Notes: generated by a model from the sequence alone, not told the origin. DNA of 64,000 bases from Aliiroseovarius sp. F20344 (GCF_023016155.1 NZ_JALKBG010000006.1:575271-639270); one strand, 5' to 3'; numbered from the stretch's first letter, positions 16,467-26,109 are shown. A program made the numbers and translations.

Positions 16467-18296
16467 TCAGTCTTCCATCGCTTCCAGCTCGTCGATGAAA
16501 CCTTCGATCATTCCCAGGCCTTTGGCCCAGAAATTCGGGTCGGACGCGTCGAGCCCGAAAGGGGCCAGAAGCTCTTTGTGGTGCTTCGATCCGCCAGCTT
16601 CCAGCATCTCGAAGTACTTTTGCTGGAAATCTGCATCGCCTTCTTCGTAGACAGCATAAAGCGCGTTCACTAAGCCGTCGCCAAACGCATAGGCGTAGAC
16701 ATAGAAGGGCGAATGGACGAAGTGGGGGATGTAGGACCAGAACGTCTCGTACCCATCCATGAAATCAAAGGCTTCGCCAAGGCTTTCAGCTTGTACGGAC
16801 ATCCACAGTGCGTTGATGTCATCGGGTGTCAGTTCGCCTTCTGCGCGGGCCGCGTGCAGTTTGCACTCAAAGTCATAAAACGCGATCTGACGGACAACCG
16901 TATTGATCATGTCTTCGACCTTGCCAGCCAGCAGCACTTTCTTTTCCGCATTTGTATTGGCTTCCGACAGAAGCTTGCGGAAGGTCAGCATTTCGCCAAA
17001 GACGGATGCGGTTTCAGCCAGTGTCAGCGGTGTCGATGATAGCATCTCGCCTTGCTTGGCGGCCAAAACCTGATGCACACCGTGGCCCAATTCATGCGCT
17101 AAGGTCATCACGTCACGCGGTTTGCCCAGATAGTTCAACATCACATAGGGGTGGACGTCTGTAACGGTCGGATGGGCAAATGCCCCCGGTGCTTTGCCGG
17201 GTTTCACGCCTGCATCAATCCAACCCTTCGAGAAGAAGGGCGCAGCGATCTTAGCCATTCGGGGATCAAAATCGGCATAGGCGTCCATGACGATCTTTTC
17301 GGCTTCTGGCCAGCTGACCAGCGCGTCATCTTCCATCGGCAATGGTGCGTTGCGGTCCCAGACCTGCATCCGGTCAAGCCCCAACCACTTGCGCTTAAGC
17401 TCGTAATACCGGTGCGACAGGCGCGGATAGGCGTCGACCACAGCGTTTCGCAACGCCTCGACCACTTCAGGCTCTACATGGTTCGACAGATGTCGCCCGG
17501 TCTGCGGGCTGGGCATTTTGCGCCACGTATCCTCGATGGCTTTTTCCTTAGCCAAGGTGTTGTGAACGCGCGCGAAAATCTTGACGTTCTCGCCCAGCAC
17601 GCGGGCGATCTCTTCTGATGCGGCTTGACGGGTGTCGCGATCTTTCTCGGTCAGAAGGTTTGCAGTCGCTTCAAGCCCGCGCTCTTCACCATTCACCGTG
17701 AACATCAGCCCTGCGACAGTTTCGTCAAACAGTGTGTTCCAAGCGGATGCCCCGACCGAGGACTTGTCGTGCAGAAACTGTTCCAGCTCGTCTGACAGCT
17801 GATAGGGGCGCATGGCGCGCAGACGATCAAAGATGGGCTTGTAACGGGCAAGGTCTGCGTTGTCGGCAAACCACCCGTCCAGCACTGTGTCATCAATCCG
17901 GTTCACTTCGAGCGAGAAGAACACCAAGGGCGCGGTGAAAACGGTAATCTGTTCCTGACAGTTCTGGAAAAACTGCGCACGATCTGCGTCAGTTGTCTGC
18001 TGGTAATAGCGCAGGCCTGCAAAAGACATGATGCGCCCACCGATCAGCTCAATTTTCTCGTAAGCCTTCACGCAGTCCAACATGCCAGCAGCATCCAGAT
18101 CCGCCAGTTTTCCCTGATAGGTCTGGGCGAAATCAGCACAGGCGGTTTCAAGCCATTTCAGATCACGCTCAAGCTCTGGTGCGTCTTGCGAGCTGTAGAG
18201 ATCAGATAGATCCCATTCCGGCAGATCTCCGAACGGGTTTTCCCCCGTTCCGGCAGTTGCATCTCGCAGAATTTGTGGGGGTAGGGTGGAAAACAT
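16467..18296 (-). CDS. pepF: M3 family oligoendopeptidase F
   Basis: A 609-residue cytoplasmic zinc metallopeptidase that cuts short peptides. The zinc motif HELGH is in VMTLAHELGHGVHQ (about residue 395), with the third ligand in LAETASVFGEML. The N-terminal LPEWDLSDLYSSQDAPELERDL is characteristic of PepF/M3B. ATG 18296 has GGAGG seven bases upstream; the longer frame from 18422 overlaps yciI and is not family-like. yciI lies upstream on the same strand. Confidence 0.92.
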   Translation of the reverse strand: MFSTLPPQILRDATAGTGENPFGDLPEWDLSDLYSSQDAPELERDLKWLETACADFAQTYQGKLADLDAAGMLDCVKAYEKIELIGGRIMSFAGLRYYQQTTDADRAQFFQNCQEQITVFTAPLVFFSLEVNRIDDTVLDGWFADNADLARYKPIFDRLRAMRPYQLSDELEQFLHDKSSVGASAWNTLFDETVAGLMFTVNGEERGLEATANLLTEKDRDTRQAASEEIARVLGENVKIFARVHNTLAKEKAIEDTWRKMPSPQTGRHLSNHVEPEVVEALRNAVVDAYPRLSHRYYELKRKWLGLDRMQVWDRNAPLPMEDDALVSWPEAEKIVMDAYADFDPRMAKIAAPFFSKGWIDAGVKPGKAPGAFAHPTVTDVHPYVMLNYLGKPRDVMTLAHELGHGVHQVLAAKQGEMLSSTPLTLAETASVFGEMLTFRKLLSEANTNAEKKVLLAGKVEDMINTVVRQIAFYDFECKLHAARAEGELTPDDINALWMSVQAESLGEAFDFMDGYETFWSYIPHFVHSPFYVYAYAFGDGLVNALYAVYEEGDADFQQKYFEMLEAGGSKHHKELLAPFGLDASDPNFWAKGLGMIEGFIDELEAMED

Positions 18297-18382
18297 GAGA
18301 CCTCCGAATACTTGTTCCTCAAGACATAGGCGGTGCGCGAGTTGGTTGCAATCTACTGCTGTTTTTGCCCTTGCGCGTGGGC

Positions 18383-18682
18383 TTATAGAATTGCGGACTG
18401 ATCCTCTAAAATCTTGCCCCATGTGAAGATCTGATAGTTGCGATAGGCAGGGACAAAGAACGGATCTTCTTTAATGAGCGCTTCGACCGCGTCGCGGGTG
18501 TCAGCGTCAACAATCCAGAGCGCACCACAGAAATCGGCTTCTGGACTTGGCTTCAGGCCCCCGCCGATGACAAGCTCGGGGTGGGCCATAGCATAGGCCA
18601 CATGGGCGTCGCGCGTCTTCCTGTCGGCACGAATGTTGTTCATCTCAGGTTTGTCTGTGAATATGACGGCCCAACGCTGCAT
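18383..18682 (-). CDS. YciI family protein
   Basis: A 99-residue ferredoxin-like-fold protein. RWAVIFTDKPEMNNIRADRKTRDAHVAYA, LVIGGGL, and FCGALWIVDADTRDAVEALIKEDPFFVPAYRNYQIFTW match the YCII domain, including the conserved H of RDAHVAY and the D-P pair of KEDPF. Biochemical roles vary (some are dehalogenase or transferase-like), so no substrate is assigned. AAGGAGAT precedes the ATG. A perfect 16-bp tandem duplication lies just upstream (separate entry). Confidence 0.88.
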   Translation of the reverse strand: MQRWAVIFTDKPEMNNIRADRKTRDAHVAYAMAHPELVIGGGLKPSPEADFCGALWIVDADTRDAVEALIKEDPFFVPAYRNYQIFTWGKILEDQSAIL

Positions 18683-18694
18683 TGGTATCTCCTT

Positions 18695-18726
18695 GTTTTA
18701 TAGAAGCTTGGTTTTATAGAAGCTTG
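18695..18726. repeat. Perfect 16-bp tandem duplication upstream of yciI
   Basis: GTTTTATAGAAGCTTG occurs twice head to tail (18695-18710 and 18711-18726), 12 bases before the yciI start codon and close to its ribosome-binding site. It changes the 5' leader length of yciI; likely a replication-slippage duplication. Confidence 0.9.
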
Positions 18727-18841
18727 GCGGTGAACCTGACACGGGAATAGGGCCACTTAAGTAGGGGGAATGCGGCCAAGTTAGACCGCTATGATGTCCG
18801 CGCATTGGTGGAAACCGGCCTATTTTCCCCCTTGGGGGGTT

Positions 18842-18870
18842 TTGACCCGGCCCGAGCGTCCCTTTATAGG
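18842..18870 (+). promoter_or_regulatory. Sigma-70 promoter of mrcA
   Basis: TTGACC (18842-18847), a 17-bp spacer and TATAGG (18865-18870) stand 30 bases before the mrcA start. A C5/G6 inverted repeat lies just upstream (18826-18839). Spacing is optimal and both boxes are close to consensus. Confidence 0.65.
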
Positions 18871-18899
18871 GAGGAGGTCTTTCCTTAGGAGCTTTAGGC

Positions 18900-21434
18900 G
18901 TGATCAGATTCGTCCTTGGCATTTTTGGTGCAGCCTTTACCGGCATCACCCTTGCGATTTTTATGGCTGCACTTGTCGTGGGCGGCGTTTTCTGGATGTA
19001 TTCCAGGGACTTGCCTAGCCACGAGCAGTTGTCAAATTACACGCCAGCAACGATCAGCCGGGTCTATTCCGGCGAAGGCCAGCTGATGGATGAGTTTGCG
19101 CGTGAGCGTCGCTTGTTTGCCCCGGCAGACGAAATTCCGGATCTGGTGAAGCACGCTTTCATCTCGGCCGAGGATAAAAACTTTTACAATCACGCAGGTT
19201 TTGACCCGCGCGGAATCGCGGCGGCCGCGATCGAGGCTGCACGCGGGGGCGCTCTTCGTGGTGCGTCGACGATCCCGCAGCAGGTTGTGAAGAACTTTTT
19301 GCTGAGCTCGGAACGGTCTGCTGAACGGAAGATCAAGGAATTGATCTTGTCGGTGCGTCTGGAAAACACCCTGTCCAAGGATGACATTCTGGCGCTTTAC
19401 CTGAACGAGATTTTCTTGGGCCAGAACTCCTATGGTGTGACGGCTGCCGCCCAAACCTATTTCAACAAGACGTTGGACGAGCTGGAACCGCACGAGGCTG
19501 CCTATCTGGCGACCCTTCCTAAAAAGCCTGCAAAGTTGCACCCGGTCCGCAACAAAGACGTCGCCCTTGGGCGTCGAAACTATGTCCTGCGTGAGATGTA
19601 TCAGAACGGTTACTTGGATGAGGCCGTGTACGAGGCCGAAGTCGCATTGCCGCTTCGGTCCGTGCAAAACGGTGACTTTGAAGGGTTCCGCACCGCATTG
19701 CCCTCCAGGGACTACTTCACCGACGAAATCCGTCGTCAGCTAAGCCGTGACTTCGGGGAAGAAGAGTTCTTTACCGGCGGTCTGACCATTCGCGCAACAG
19801 AACACCCTCATCTGCAAGAGGTCGCAGCCGCAAGCCTTCGCAATGGGCTTGAGAAATATGACCGGGGCAGGGGCGTTTGGCGCCCGACCGGGGTGACCTT
19901 GCCTGATGCTGCATTGGTGGATGAAGCCAGCTGGCGCGCGGCCTTGGCCGAAACGAAGTTCCCGCGTGATGTTGCGGGATGGTCCCCGGCCGTCGTGCTT
20001 GAACTTGGTGGCAATGATGCCCGTATTGGGATCGAAGGTGTTGAAGACGACGAGGATGGGCATTGGATCCCAGCCAAAGACGTCACTTGGGCACGCCGTT
20101 TGAACGAAGACGGAAGCCTGGGTCGAAAAGCCCGCGTGGCAGGCGATCTGCTGAAACTGGGCGAGGTTGTTCATGTTCGCCGCATGGTCAGCGATGATGA
20201 CGGCAGCTTTATCCGCTGGACGTTGCGCCAGATCCCGGAAGTGCAGGGCGGCTTTATGGCGATGGATGTGAACACGGGTCGTGTCTTGGCGATGCAGGGT
20301 GGGTTTAGCTATCAGCACTCGGTCTACAATCGCGCGACACAGGCGCAGCGGCAGCCGGGTTCAAGCTTCAAACCGTTTGTTTATGCTGCGGCGTTGGACA
20401 GCGGGTTCTCTCCTGCAACCATCGTGATTGATGCCCCGATCGAAGTTGTGTCGGGGGGCGAGATCTGGCGCCCGAAAAATGCGTCGAACAAGTTTTACGG
20501 CCCGACCCCCCTGCGGACTGGGATCGAGCAATCGCGGAACCTGATGACTGTGCGTTTGGCGCAGGAAATTGGGATGGACACGGTGGCGGGCTATGCTGAA
20601 CGCTTTGGCGTTTACGAACGTATGAATCCCTTCCTTGCGAACGCGCTGGGCTCGGAAGAAACCACTCTTTTCAAGATGGTAGCGGCCTATGCGATGTTTG
20701 CCAACGGGGGTGAACGGGTTGAGCCGACGCTGGTTGACCGCGTTCAGGACCGTTGGGGGAAAACGGTTTATCGGCACGACCGCCGCGACTGCGTGAACTG
20801 TGATGATCCGGTGCTAACATCTGGTGCAGAGCCGACAATCGACAGCAACCGCGAACGTGTGATGGATGCGATCACTGCCTATCAGCTGACCTCGATGATG
20901 CGTGGCGTTGTTCAGCGCGGTACGGCCAGCCGAACAGTGAACCTGCCGGTTCCAACTGCTGGTAAAACGGGAACGACAAACGATGGACGTGATGTTTGGT
21001 TTGTTGGCTTCACTTCGAACATCGTGGCAGGGTGTTACATCGGCTATGACCGTCCTCGCACCATGCCCGGTGCATCGGGTGGCGGGATGTGTGGTCCGGT
21101 GTTCAACGGGTTCATGAAAGAAGCCATCAAAGAACTGGGCGGAGGGGACTTCAAGGTTCCCAAAGGCGGGCATTTCATTAAGATTGACCGGTTCTCTGGC
21201 GCTCGTTTGCCCAACAACGCCAGTGGCGATCATGTTGTGGCGGAGTACTTCCGCGATGGGGAAGAGCCGCTTTTCGGTGTGATGTTCGACGGTGGTTTTG
21301 CGATGGGGGCCAATCTTCCGCTGTTTGATAACGCTTCAGAGAACTCTGCAAAGGTTAAAACCTCGACAGGTAAAACCGTTGTGGTGCCTGGTAAGGCTGA
21401 TTTTGGATCGCTGTCCTCTGGCGGGCTATATTAA
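18900..21434 (+). CDS. mrcA: Penicillin-binding protein 1A (bifunctional transglycosylase/transpeptidase)
   Basis: An 844-residue class A PBP that polymerises and cross-links peptidoglycan. One N-terminal membrane anchor (FGAAFTGITLAIFMAALVVGGVF), then a GT51 glycosyltransferase (AFISAEDKNFYNHAGFDPRG, RGASTIPQQVVKNFLL, LYLNEIFLGQNSYGV), an OB-like insert, and a transpeptidase domain with SSFK (QPGSSFKPFVYAA, serine nucleophile), SRN (EQSRNLMTVRLA) and KTGTT (TAGKTGTTND). Start is GTG 18900 with TTAGGAG upstream. rne follows on the same strand after a 560-bp gap. Confidence 0.96.
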   Translation: MIRFVLGIFGAAFTGITLAIFMAALVVGGVFWMYSRDLPSHEQLSNYTPATISRVYSGEGQLMDEFARERRLFAPADEIPDLVKHAFISAEDKNFYNHAGFDPRGIAAAAIEAARGGALRGASTIPQQVVKNFLLSSERSAERKIKELILSVRLENTLSKDDILALYLNEIFLGQNSYGVTAAAQTYFNKTLDELEPHEAAYLATLPKKPAKLHPVRNKDVALGRRNYVLREMYQNGYLDEAVYEAEVALPLRSVQNGDFEGFRTALPSRDYFTDEIRRQLSRDFGEEEFFTGGLTIRATEHPHLQEVAAASLRNGLEKYDRGRGVWRPTGVTLPDAALVDEASWRAALAETKFPRDVAGWSPAVVLELGGNDARIGIEGVEDDEDGHWIPAKDVTWARRLNEDGSLGRKARVAGDLLKLGEVVHVRRMVSDDDGSFIRWTLRQIPEVQGGFMAMDVNTGRVLAMQGGFSYQHSVYNRATQAQRQPGSSFKPFVYAAALDSGFSPATIVIDAPIEVVSGGEIWRPKNASNKFYGPTPLRTGIEQSRNLMTVRLAQEIGMDTVAGYAERFGVYERMNPFLANALGSEETTLFKMVAAYAMFANGGERVEPTLVDRVQDRWGKTVYRHDRRDCVNCDDPVLTSGAEPTIDSNRERVMDAITAYQLTSMMRGVVQRGTASRTVNLPVPTAGKTGTTNDGRDVWFVGFTSNIVAGCYIGYDRPRTMPGASGGGMCGPVFNGFMKEAIKELGGGDFKVPKGGHFIKIDRFSGARLPNNASGDHVVAEYFRDGEEPLFGVMFDGGFAMGANLPLFDNASENSAKVKTSTGKTVVVPGKADFGSLSSGGLY

Positions 21435-22011
21435 TCAGGAAAACAACCTGAAATAGAGCGGTTGATCGCGGTCCTCCCACAGCCCTTTCGAAAAACTTCT
21501 GCAGTGAAAAGCATTTTGCCCATTGTCATTTCATGGGTGCAGCACTTATGTTCAGGAAACGGAGGCGGATGTTGAAACGCGCCCCGCTCTGAGAATTTCT
21601 CTGTCATGGAGACGGATGCCGGTACTGAAAAACCGCAGACCACATCATGACAGGTTAAAAGCGCTTCGGGACGCAGCCGCAAGACGGACTGGCCGCCGAA
21701 GCTGGAAATTGATGACCCGGCAGTAGGTTTTATCAAACTTGCCCCGGTGTCGGTTGATACGCCCACGCTTTGCACAGCAAAGGGGGGCACATAATGGGTC
21801 TCGTACGAACCGCCGGTTTAACCGGACAGGATAGGCGAGGCCGGAGAAGAAACGCGATGATGCGTGCGAGGACAGAGCAAGTAGGCAGACAGGGGCAAGT
21901 GCCCCTTGATTTGTTGTCTCATCCCCCGCATCTGCTCGCCCTTACAAGTCACCTCTATCACGTTGCGCGTCCTCCAGGACGGGTGCGGCGATCCGGGTGC
22001 AGAAAGATACA
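21435..22011 (+). promoter_or_regulatory. Long intergenic region and likely structured 5' leader of rne
   Basis: No gene is supported in these 577 bases; the ORFs on both strands lack recognisable domains. The last ~120 bases contain hairpin-capable segments (GGGGCAAGTGCCCC near 21894-21907, GTCCTCCAGGAC near 21969-21980). Long structured leaders on rne mRNA serve autoregulation by RNase E in E. coli; that this one does the same is inference. Confidence 0.4.
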
Positions 22012-24873
22012 ATGGCAAAGAAGATGCTTATCGACGCCACCCACGCCGAGGAAACTCGGGTTGTGGTGGTTGACGGAAACAAGGTCGAGGAATTTGACTT
22101 TGAATCCGAGAACAAACGCCAACTTGCAGGCAATATCTACCTAGCGAAAGTCACGCGGGTTGAGCCTTCGCTTCAAGCAGCATTTGTAGACTACGGCGGA
22201 AACCGCCACGGTTTCCTGGCCTTCTCGGAAATTCACCCGGATTATTATCAGATCCCTGTGGCTGACCGCGAAGCGCTTTTGGAAGAAGAGCGCGCCTATG
22301 CAGAAGCACTGGCCGCCGAGGAAGACAAGCCCAAGACACGTCGTCGTCGCCGTTCTCGGTCGCGCTCTAAGGCGGAAGAGACCAAGTCGGATGATGCGGT
22401 TGCCACCAAAGAGATCGATCAGGCCTCCAGTGGTATGGATGTGATTGATCTGGACGATGCTGGATCAGATGAAACCGAGGGCCATTCGCCCATGGATCTG
22501 GTTGCTGAAACCCCGGTTGAAGAACCCACAGATGAAAATTGGGCCGATGCTGAAGGTGCAGACAAGGCTGAAGCAGCTGAAACACCTGAAGAGGCCTCTG
22601 AACAAGACGCCAAGTCAGACGCTGATACGTCATCTTCCGAGAATGATGACGACAGTGATGACGACGAAGATACACCTTTGGAAGCGTCCGAGAAGGATGA
22701 CCAGATCGAGCGTGTGGCCGATGACGATTCCAGCGAAGAAATTCGTCCGCGTCGCAAGCCGCGCCCGAAGCGTTACAAGATCCAGGAAGTGATCAAGGTA
22801 CGCCAGATCCTACTGGTACAGGTCGTGAAGGAAGAGCGCGGCAACAAAGGCGCAGCTCTGACCACCTATCTGTCGCTGGCGGGTCGGTACTGTGTGCTTA
22901 TGCCCAACACCGCACGCGGTGGCGGGATCAGCCGCAAGATCACCAACGCCGCTGACCGCAAGAAACTAAAGGAAATCGCCGCCGAGATCGATGTGCCGAA
23001 AGGTGCCGGGCTGATCGTGCGTACGGCTGGGGCCAAGCGTACCAAGACCGAGATCAAGCGCGACTATGAGTATCTGCAGCGCCTTTGGGAACAAATCCGC
23101 GAGCTGACGCTGAACTCCATCGCGCCGGCCAAGATCTACGAAGAAGGCAACCTGATCAAACGCACGATCCGCGATCTGTATTCGCGTGAAATCGACGAAG
23201 TGTTTGTTGAGGGCGAAGCGGGTTACCGCGTGGCCAAGGACTTCATGAAGATGATCATGCCGTCTCACGCGAAAAACGTGAAGCTGTATCAGGACGCCAT
23301 GCCGCTGTTCGCGCGCTATCAGGTCGAAAGCTATCTTTCGGGCATGTTCAACCCGACAGTGCAGTTGAAATCTGGTGGTTACATCGTGATCGGCGTGACG
23401 GAAGCCCTTGTGGCGATCGACGTGAACTCGGGCCGGGCCACGAAAGAAGGCTCGATCGAGGAAACCGCTACGAAGACCAACCTTGAGGCTGCTGAAGAAG
23501 TGGCGCGTCAGTTGCGTTTGCGCGACCTTGCCGGTCTGATTGTGATCGATTTCATCGATATGGATGAACGTCGAAACAACAACGCCGTTGAAAAGCGAAT
23601 GAAGGACAAGCTGAAGACCGACCGCGCCCGCATTCAGGTGGGTCGTATCTCGGGCTTCGGTTTGATGGAAATGTCGCGTCAGCGTCTGCGTCCTGGGATG
23701 ATCGAGGCAACGACCCAGCCTTGTAACCATTGCCACGGCACTGGCTTGATCCGTTCGGACGACAACCTTGCCCTGAACATCCTGCGTCAGCTGGAAGAAG
23801 AGGGCGTGCGCCGTCGTTCACGCGAAGTTTTGGTGAAGGCCCCTGTGGGGATCGTAAACTTCCTGATGAACAACAAACGCGAGCATATTGCGCAGATCGA
23901 AGCACGCTATGGCATGTCGGTTCGGATCGAAGCAGATCCTTTCCTGATCTCACCAGATTACACGATCGAGAAGTTCAAGACCGCCACGCGTGTGGTGCCG
24001 GAAGCTGCGCCCGTTGTGTCTGTTGATGCGTCGATCATGGCTGACATCGATGATGTGGAAGACGCGGAAGTGATCGCGGAAGACACCACGGATGAAGTGC
24101 CGGCAGCTGCTGAGGGCGAAGATAAGCCCAAGAAGCGCCGTCGTCGGCGTCGTCGCCGTCGTGGTCGCGGTGGGGATGAGCAGCAGGATGCTGAACAGTC
24201 CGAGAGCGGAGAAGCCGAACAGGCTGCTTCGGAAGGGGATGCGAAAGCTGACGAGACTTCTGAAGACACAGACGCCCCTAAGGATGCTTCTGAAGAACCG
24301 ACAGAAGAGAAGACCAAGCGCAAACGTGCCACCCGGTCGCGCAAGAAGAAGACCGACGAGGTTGCGGCTGATGCTGAGGGTGCCGACGCGGTCGCGACCG
24401 AGGCAGTAGAGGCCGAAGCGCCAGCTGAGGAAGAGAAGCCCAAAAAGCCAGCGCGCAAGCGTCGGACATCCAAGGCGAAGGCCGAGGAAGAGGCCAAGGC
24501 GGCAGACTCTGAGGTTTCCGACGAGGCAAAGCCAGAGGCATCAGAAGAAGCAAAGGAAGAAAAGCCCAAGCGTAAGCGTGCAAGCCGTGCGAAAAAGCCG
24601 AAGGCTGAGGACGCTCCGGCCGAGGCAGAAGCCAAAGCGGAAGAGGCTCAGGCTGAGGAAGAAAAACCCAAGAAGCCGGCTCGTAAACGCGCGCCGCGCA
24701 AGAAGGCTGAACCAGTAGCGGCCGAGGCTGAAAGCGCCCCGGCGGAGGCCCCCAAGGCTGACCCAGAACCCGTCGCAGTTGCTGCGGTTGCCGAACCTGC
24801 TCCGGCTGCAGAGGTTAAGTCGGATGAGCCGCCCAAACCAAAGCGCAAAGGCTGGTGGTCTCTGAACCGCTGA
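22012..24873 (+). CDS. rne: Ribonuclease E
   Basis: A 953-residue endoribonuclease, core of the degradosome. The S1 domain starts at GNIYLAKVTRVEPSLQAAFVDYGG (about residue 40) but is broken by a ~160-residue acidic insert (about 100-260) before KRYKIQEVIKVRQILLVQV resumes it, the alphaproteobacterial layout. Catalytic Mg-binding aspartates lie in ALVAIDVNSG and LIVIDFIDMDE; the zinc-link is CNHC. The C-terminal ~260 residues are low-complexity, alternating acidic stretches with basic KPKKPARKR/KPKRKRASR blocks, fit for RNA and partner binding. ATG 22012 is preferred to GTG 21997. A terminator follows. Confidence 0.96.
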   Translation: MAKKMLIDATHAEETRVVVVDGNKVEEFDFESENKRQLAGNIYLAKVTRVEPSLQAAFVDYGGNRHGFLAFSEIHPDYYQIPVADREALLEEERAYAEALAAEEDKPKTRRRRRSRSRSKAEETKSDDAVATKEIDQASSGMDVIDLDDAGSDETEGHSPMDLVAETPVEEPTDENWADAEGADKAEAAETPEEASEQDAKSDADTSSSENDDDSDDDEDTPLEASEKDDQIERVADDDSSEEIRPRRKPRPKRYKIQEVIKVRQILLVQVVKEERGNKGAALTTYLSLAGRYCVLMPNTARGGGISRKITNAADRKKLKEIAAEIDVPKGAGLIVRTAGAKRTKTEIKRDYEYLQRLWEQIRELTLNSIAPAKIYEEGNLIKRTIRDLYSREIDEVFVEGEAGYRVAKDFMKMIMPSHAKNVKLYQDAMPLFARYQVESYLSGMFNPTVQLKSGGYIVIGVTEALVAIDVNSGRATKEGSIEETATKTNLEAAEEVARQLRLRDLAGLIVIDFIDMDERRNNNAVEKRMKDKLKTDRARIQVGRISGFGLMEMSRQRLRPGMIEATTQPCNHCHGTGLIRSDDNLALNILRQLEEEGVRRRSREVLVKAPVGIVNFLMNNKREHIAQIEARYGMSVRIEADPFLISPDYTIEKFKTATRVVPEAAPVVSVDASIMADIDDVEDAEVIAEDTTDEVPAAAEGEDKPKKRRRRRRRRRGRGGDEQQDAEQSESGEAEQAASEGDAKADETSEDTDAPKDASEEPTEEKTKRKRATRSRKKKTDEVAADAEGADAVATEAVEAEAPAEEEKPKKPARKRRTSKAKAEEEAKAADSEVSDEAKPEASEEAKEEKPKRKRASRAKKPKAEDAPAEAEAKAEEAQAEEEKPKKPARKRAPRKKAEPVAAEAESAPAEAPKADPEPVAVAAVAEPAPAAEVKSDEPPKPKRKGWWSLNR

Positions 24874-24891
24874 TAGGAAGCAAAGTAAGAG

Positions 24892-24922
24892 AAAGCCGGG
24901 CACATCGCCCGGCTTTTTTCGT
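24892..24922 (+). terminator. Intrinsic terminator of rne
   Basis: AAAGCCGGGC ACATC GCCCGGCTTT followed by TTTCGTTT, 19 bases after the rne stop. The near-perfect 10-bp stem and T-tract make this a confident terminator; it ends at the stop codon of the convergent tusA-like gene. Confidence 0.92.
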
Positions 24923-25159
24923 TTAGCCGCGTTTGATGAAGTAAAAGGTTACGCCCTCGGGACCAGACTGATCATCTTGCCCCACAAGCTTGTGCCCTTG
25001 TTCTGCACAGAAATGCGGAACGTCGATCACGGCAGCAGGGTCGGTGGCCTGAAGTCTAAGGACCTGACCCTTCTCAAGCGATTTCAACCGCTTGCGTGCT
25101 TTCAGCACGGGCAGGGGACACAATAGCCCAATGGCATCCAGATCATCATCATAGGTCAT
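24923..25159 (-). CDS. TusA/SirA family sulfur-carrier-like protein
   Basis: A 78-residue protein. The conserved CPxP motif with the sulfur-accepting cysteine is in LDAIGLLCPLPVLKARKRL (about residues 8-26), followed by the strand-helix pattern GQVLRLQATDPAAVIDVPHFCAEQGH. TusA-type proteins relay persulfide sulfur for tRNA thiolation and cofactors. I use ATG 25159 (MTYDDDLDAIG), since the 34 codons before it are not family-like. It is divergent from ccdA, a thiol-redox gene. Confidence 0.9.
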   Translation of the reverse strand: MTYDDDLDAIGLLCPLPVLKARKRLKSLEKGQVLRLQATDPAAVIDVPHFCAEQGHKLVGQDDQSGPEGVTFYFIKRG

Positions 25160-25275
25160 ACTGTTCCATAATATCTGCGCCTTGCCCTGTCCATCCTCGG
25201 CCAGATCGCAACTTGTCGCGCAGATGTGACAAAGCAGCAGGTGACGCCGCCCAAAACCCACGTTATGTGAAAGAT

Positions 25276-26028
25276 ATGTTTGGAATAGAGCTCATCGACG
25301 CAAGCCTTGTGCCTGCCCTGACCATCGCCTTCATCGCGGGGATCCTAAGCTTCATAAGCCCCTGTGTATTGCCGATTGTGCCGCCTTATCTGGCCTATAT
25401 GTCGGGGATCAGCATGTCTGAAATGAACGAGGGCGGATCGGGTCGCGGCAAGGTGCTGTTGGCTGCCATGTTTTTTGTTCTGGGTCTGTCGACGGTCTTT
25501 CTGTTCCTGGGCTTTGCCGCATCCGCGTTCGGGGCGATGTTTTTGCAAAATCAATCTCTGTTCGCGGGGATCGCGGGTGTGGTCGTCATGGTGTTCGGCG
25601 CGCATTTTCTGGGCGTGATTTCGATCCCGTTTCTGAACCGCGAAGCGCGATTGGATGCAGGTGATCAAGGTGGCAGCGCGTTTGGGGCGTATCTTTTAGG
25701 GCTCGCCTTTGCCTTTGGTTGGACGCCCTGCATCGGGCCGCAGTTGGGCGCGATCTTGGCCTTGGCTGCAAGCGAAGGCTCGGTTGTGCGCGGCACTGTG
25801 TTGCTGGCCGTATACGCAATTGGATTGGGCCTTCCTTTCCTTTTGTTCGCCGCATTCTTTTCGCGTCTGGGCGGGCTGATGGCGTTCATGAAACGCAATA
25901 TGGAGCGGATCGAGCGCATCATGGGTTTGCTTTTGTGGACCATCGGCCTACTGATGCTGACAGGCGGCTTTTCCCGCTTCTCTTACTGGTTGCTCGAGAT
26001 GTTCCCGGCCATGGCCACGCTGGGTTAA
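25276..26028 (+). CDS. ccdA: Cytochrome c biogenesis protein CcdA (thiol-disulfide transporter)
   Basis: A 250-residue inner-membrane protein that moves reducing equivalents to periplasmic thioredoxin-like proteins for cytochrome c maturation. About six hydrophobic segments are visible; the two redox cysteines are in SFISPCVLPIVPPYLAYMSG (TM1) and FGWTPCIGPQLGAIL (TM4). The start ATG 25276 gives the family N-terminus; the longer ORF from 25096 overlaps tusA antisense. The next gene follows after 81 bases on the same strand. Confidence 0.93.
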   Translation: MFGIELIDASLVPALTIAFIAGILSFISPCVLPIVPPYLAYMSGISMSEMNEGGSGRGKVLLAAMFFVLGLSTVFLFLGFAASAFGAMFLQNQSLFAGIAGVVVMVFGAHFLGVISIPFLNREARLDAGDQGGSAFGAYLLGLAFAFGWTPCIGPQLGAILALAASEGSVVRGTVLLAVYAIGLGLPFLLFAAFFSRLGGLMAFMKRNMERIERIMGLLLWTIGLLMLTGGFSRFSYWLLEMFPAMATLG

Positions 26029-26109
26029 GCAAGGGTGCAAAATCTATGCGCTGGGGGTTATTTCCCCGACCAATCCGGTCTAACCTGACAAAAAGTACAG
26101 GCCGGGCAG

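Noticed and set aside
21431..21790. A 119-codon minus-strand ORF between mrcA and rne
   Set aside because: No Shine-Dalgarno, no motif, odd composition; it overlaps the mrcA stop region and looks like chance.
22445..24903. Several long minus-strand ORFs inside rne
   Set aside because: They are translations of the low-complexity acidic/basic repeats on the complementary strand and have only Ser/Ala/Arg-rich sequence.
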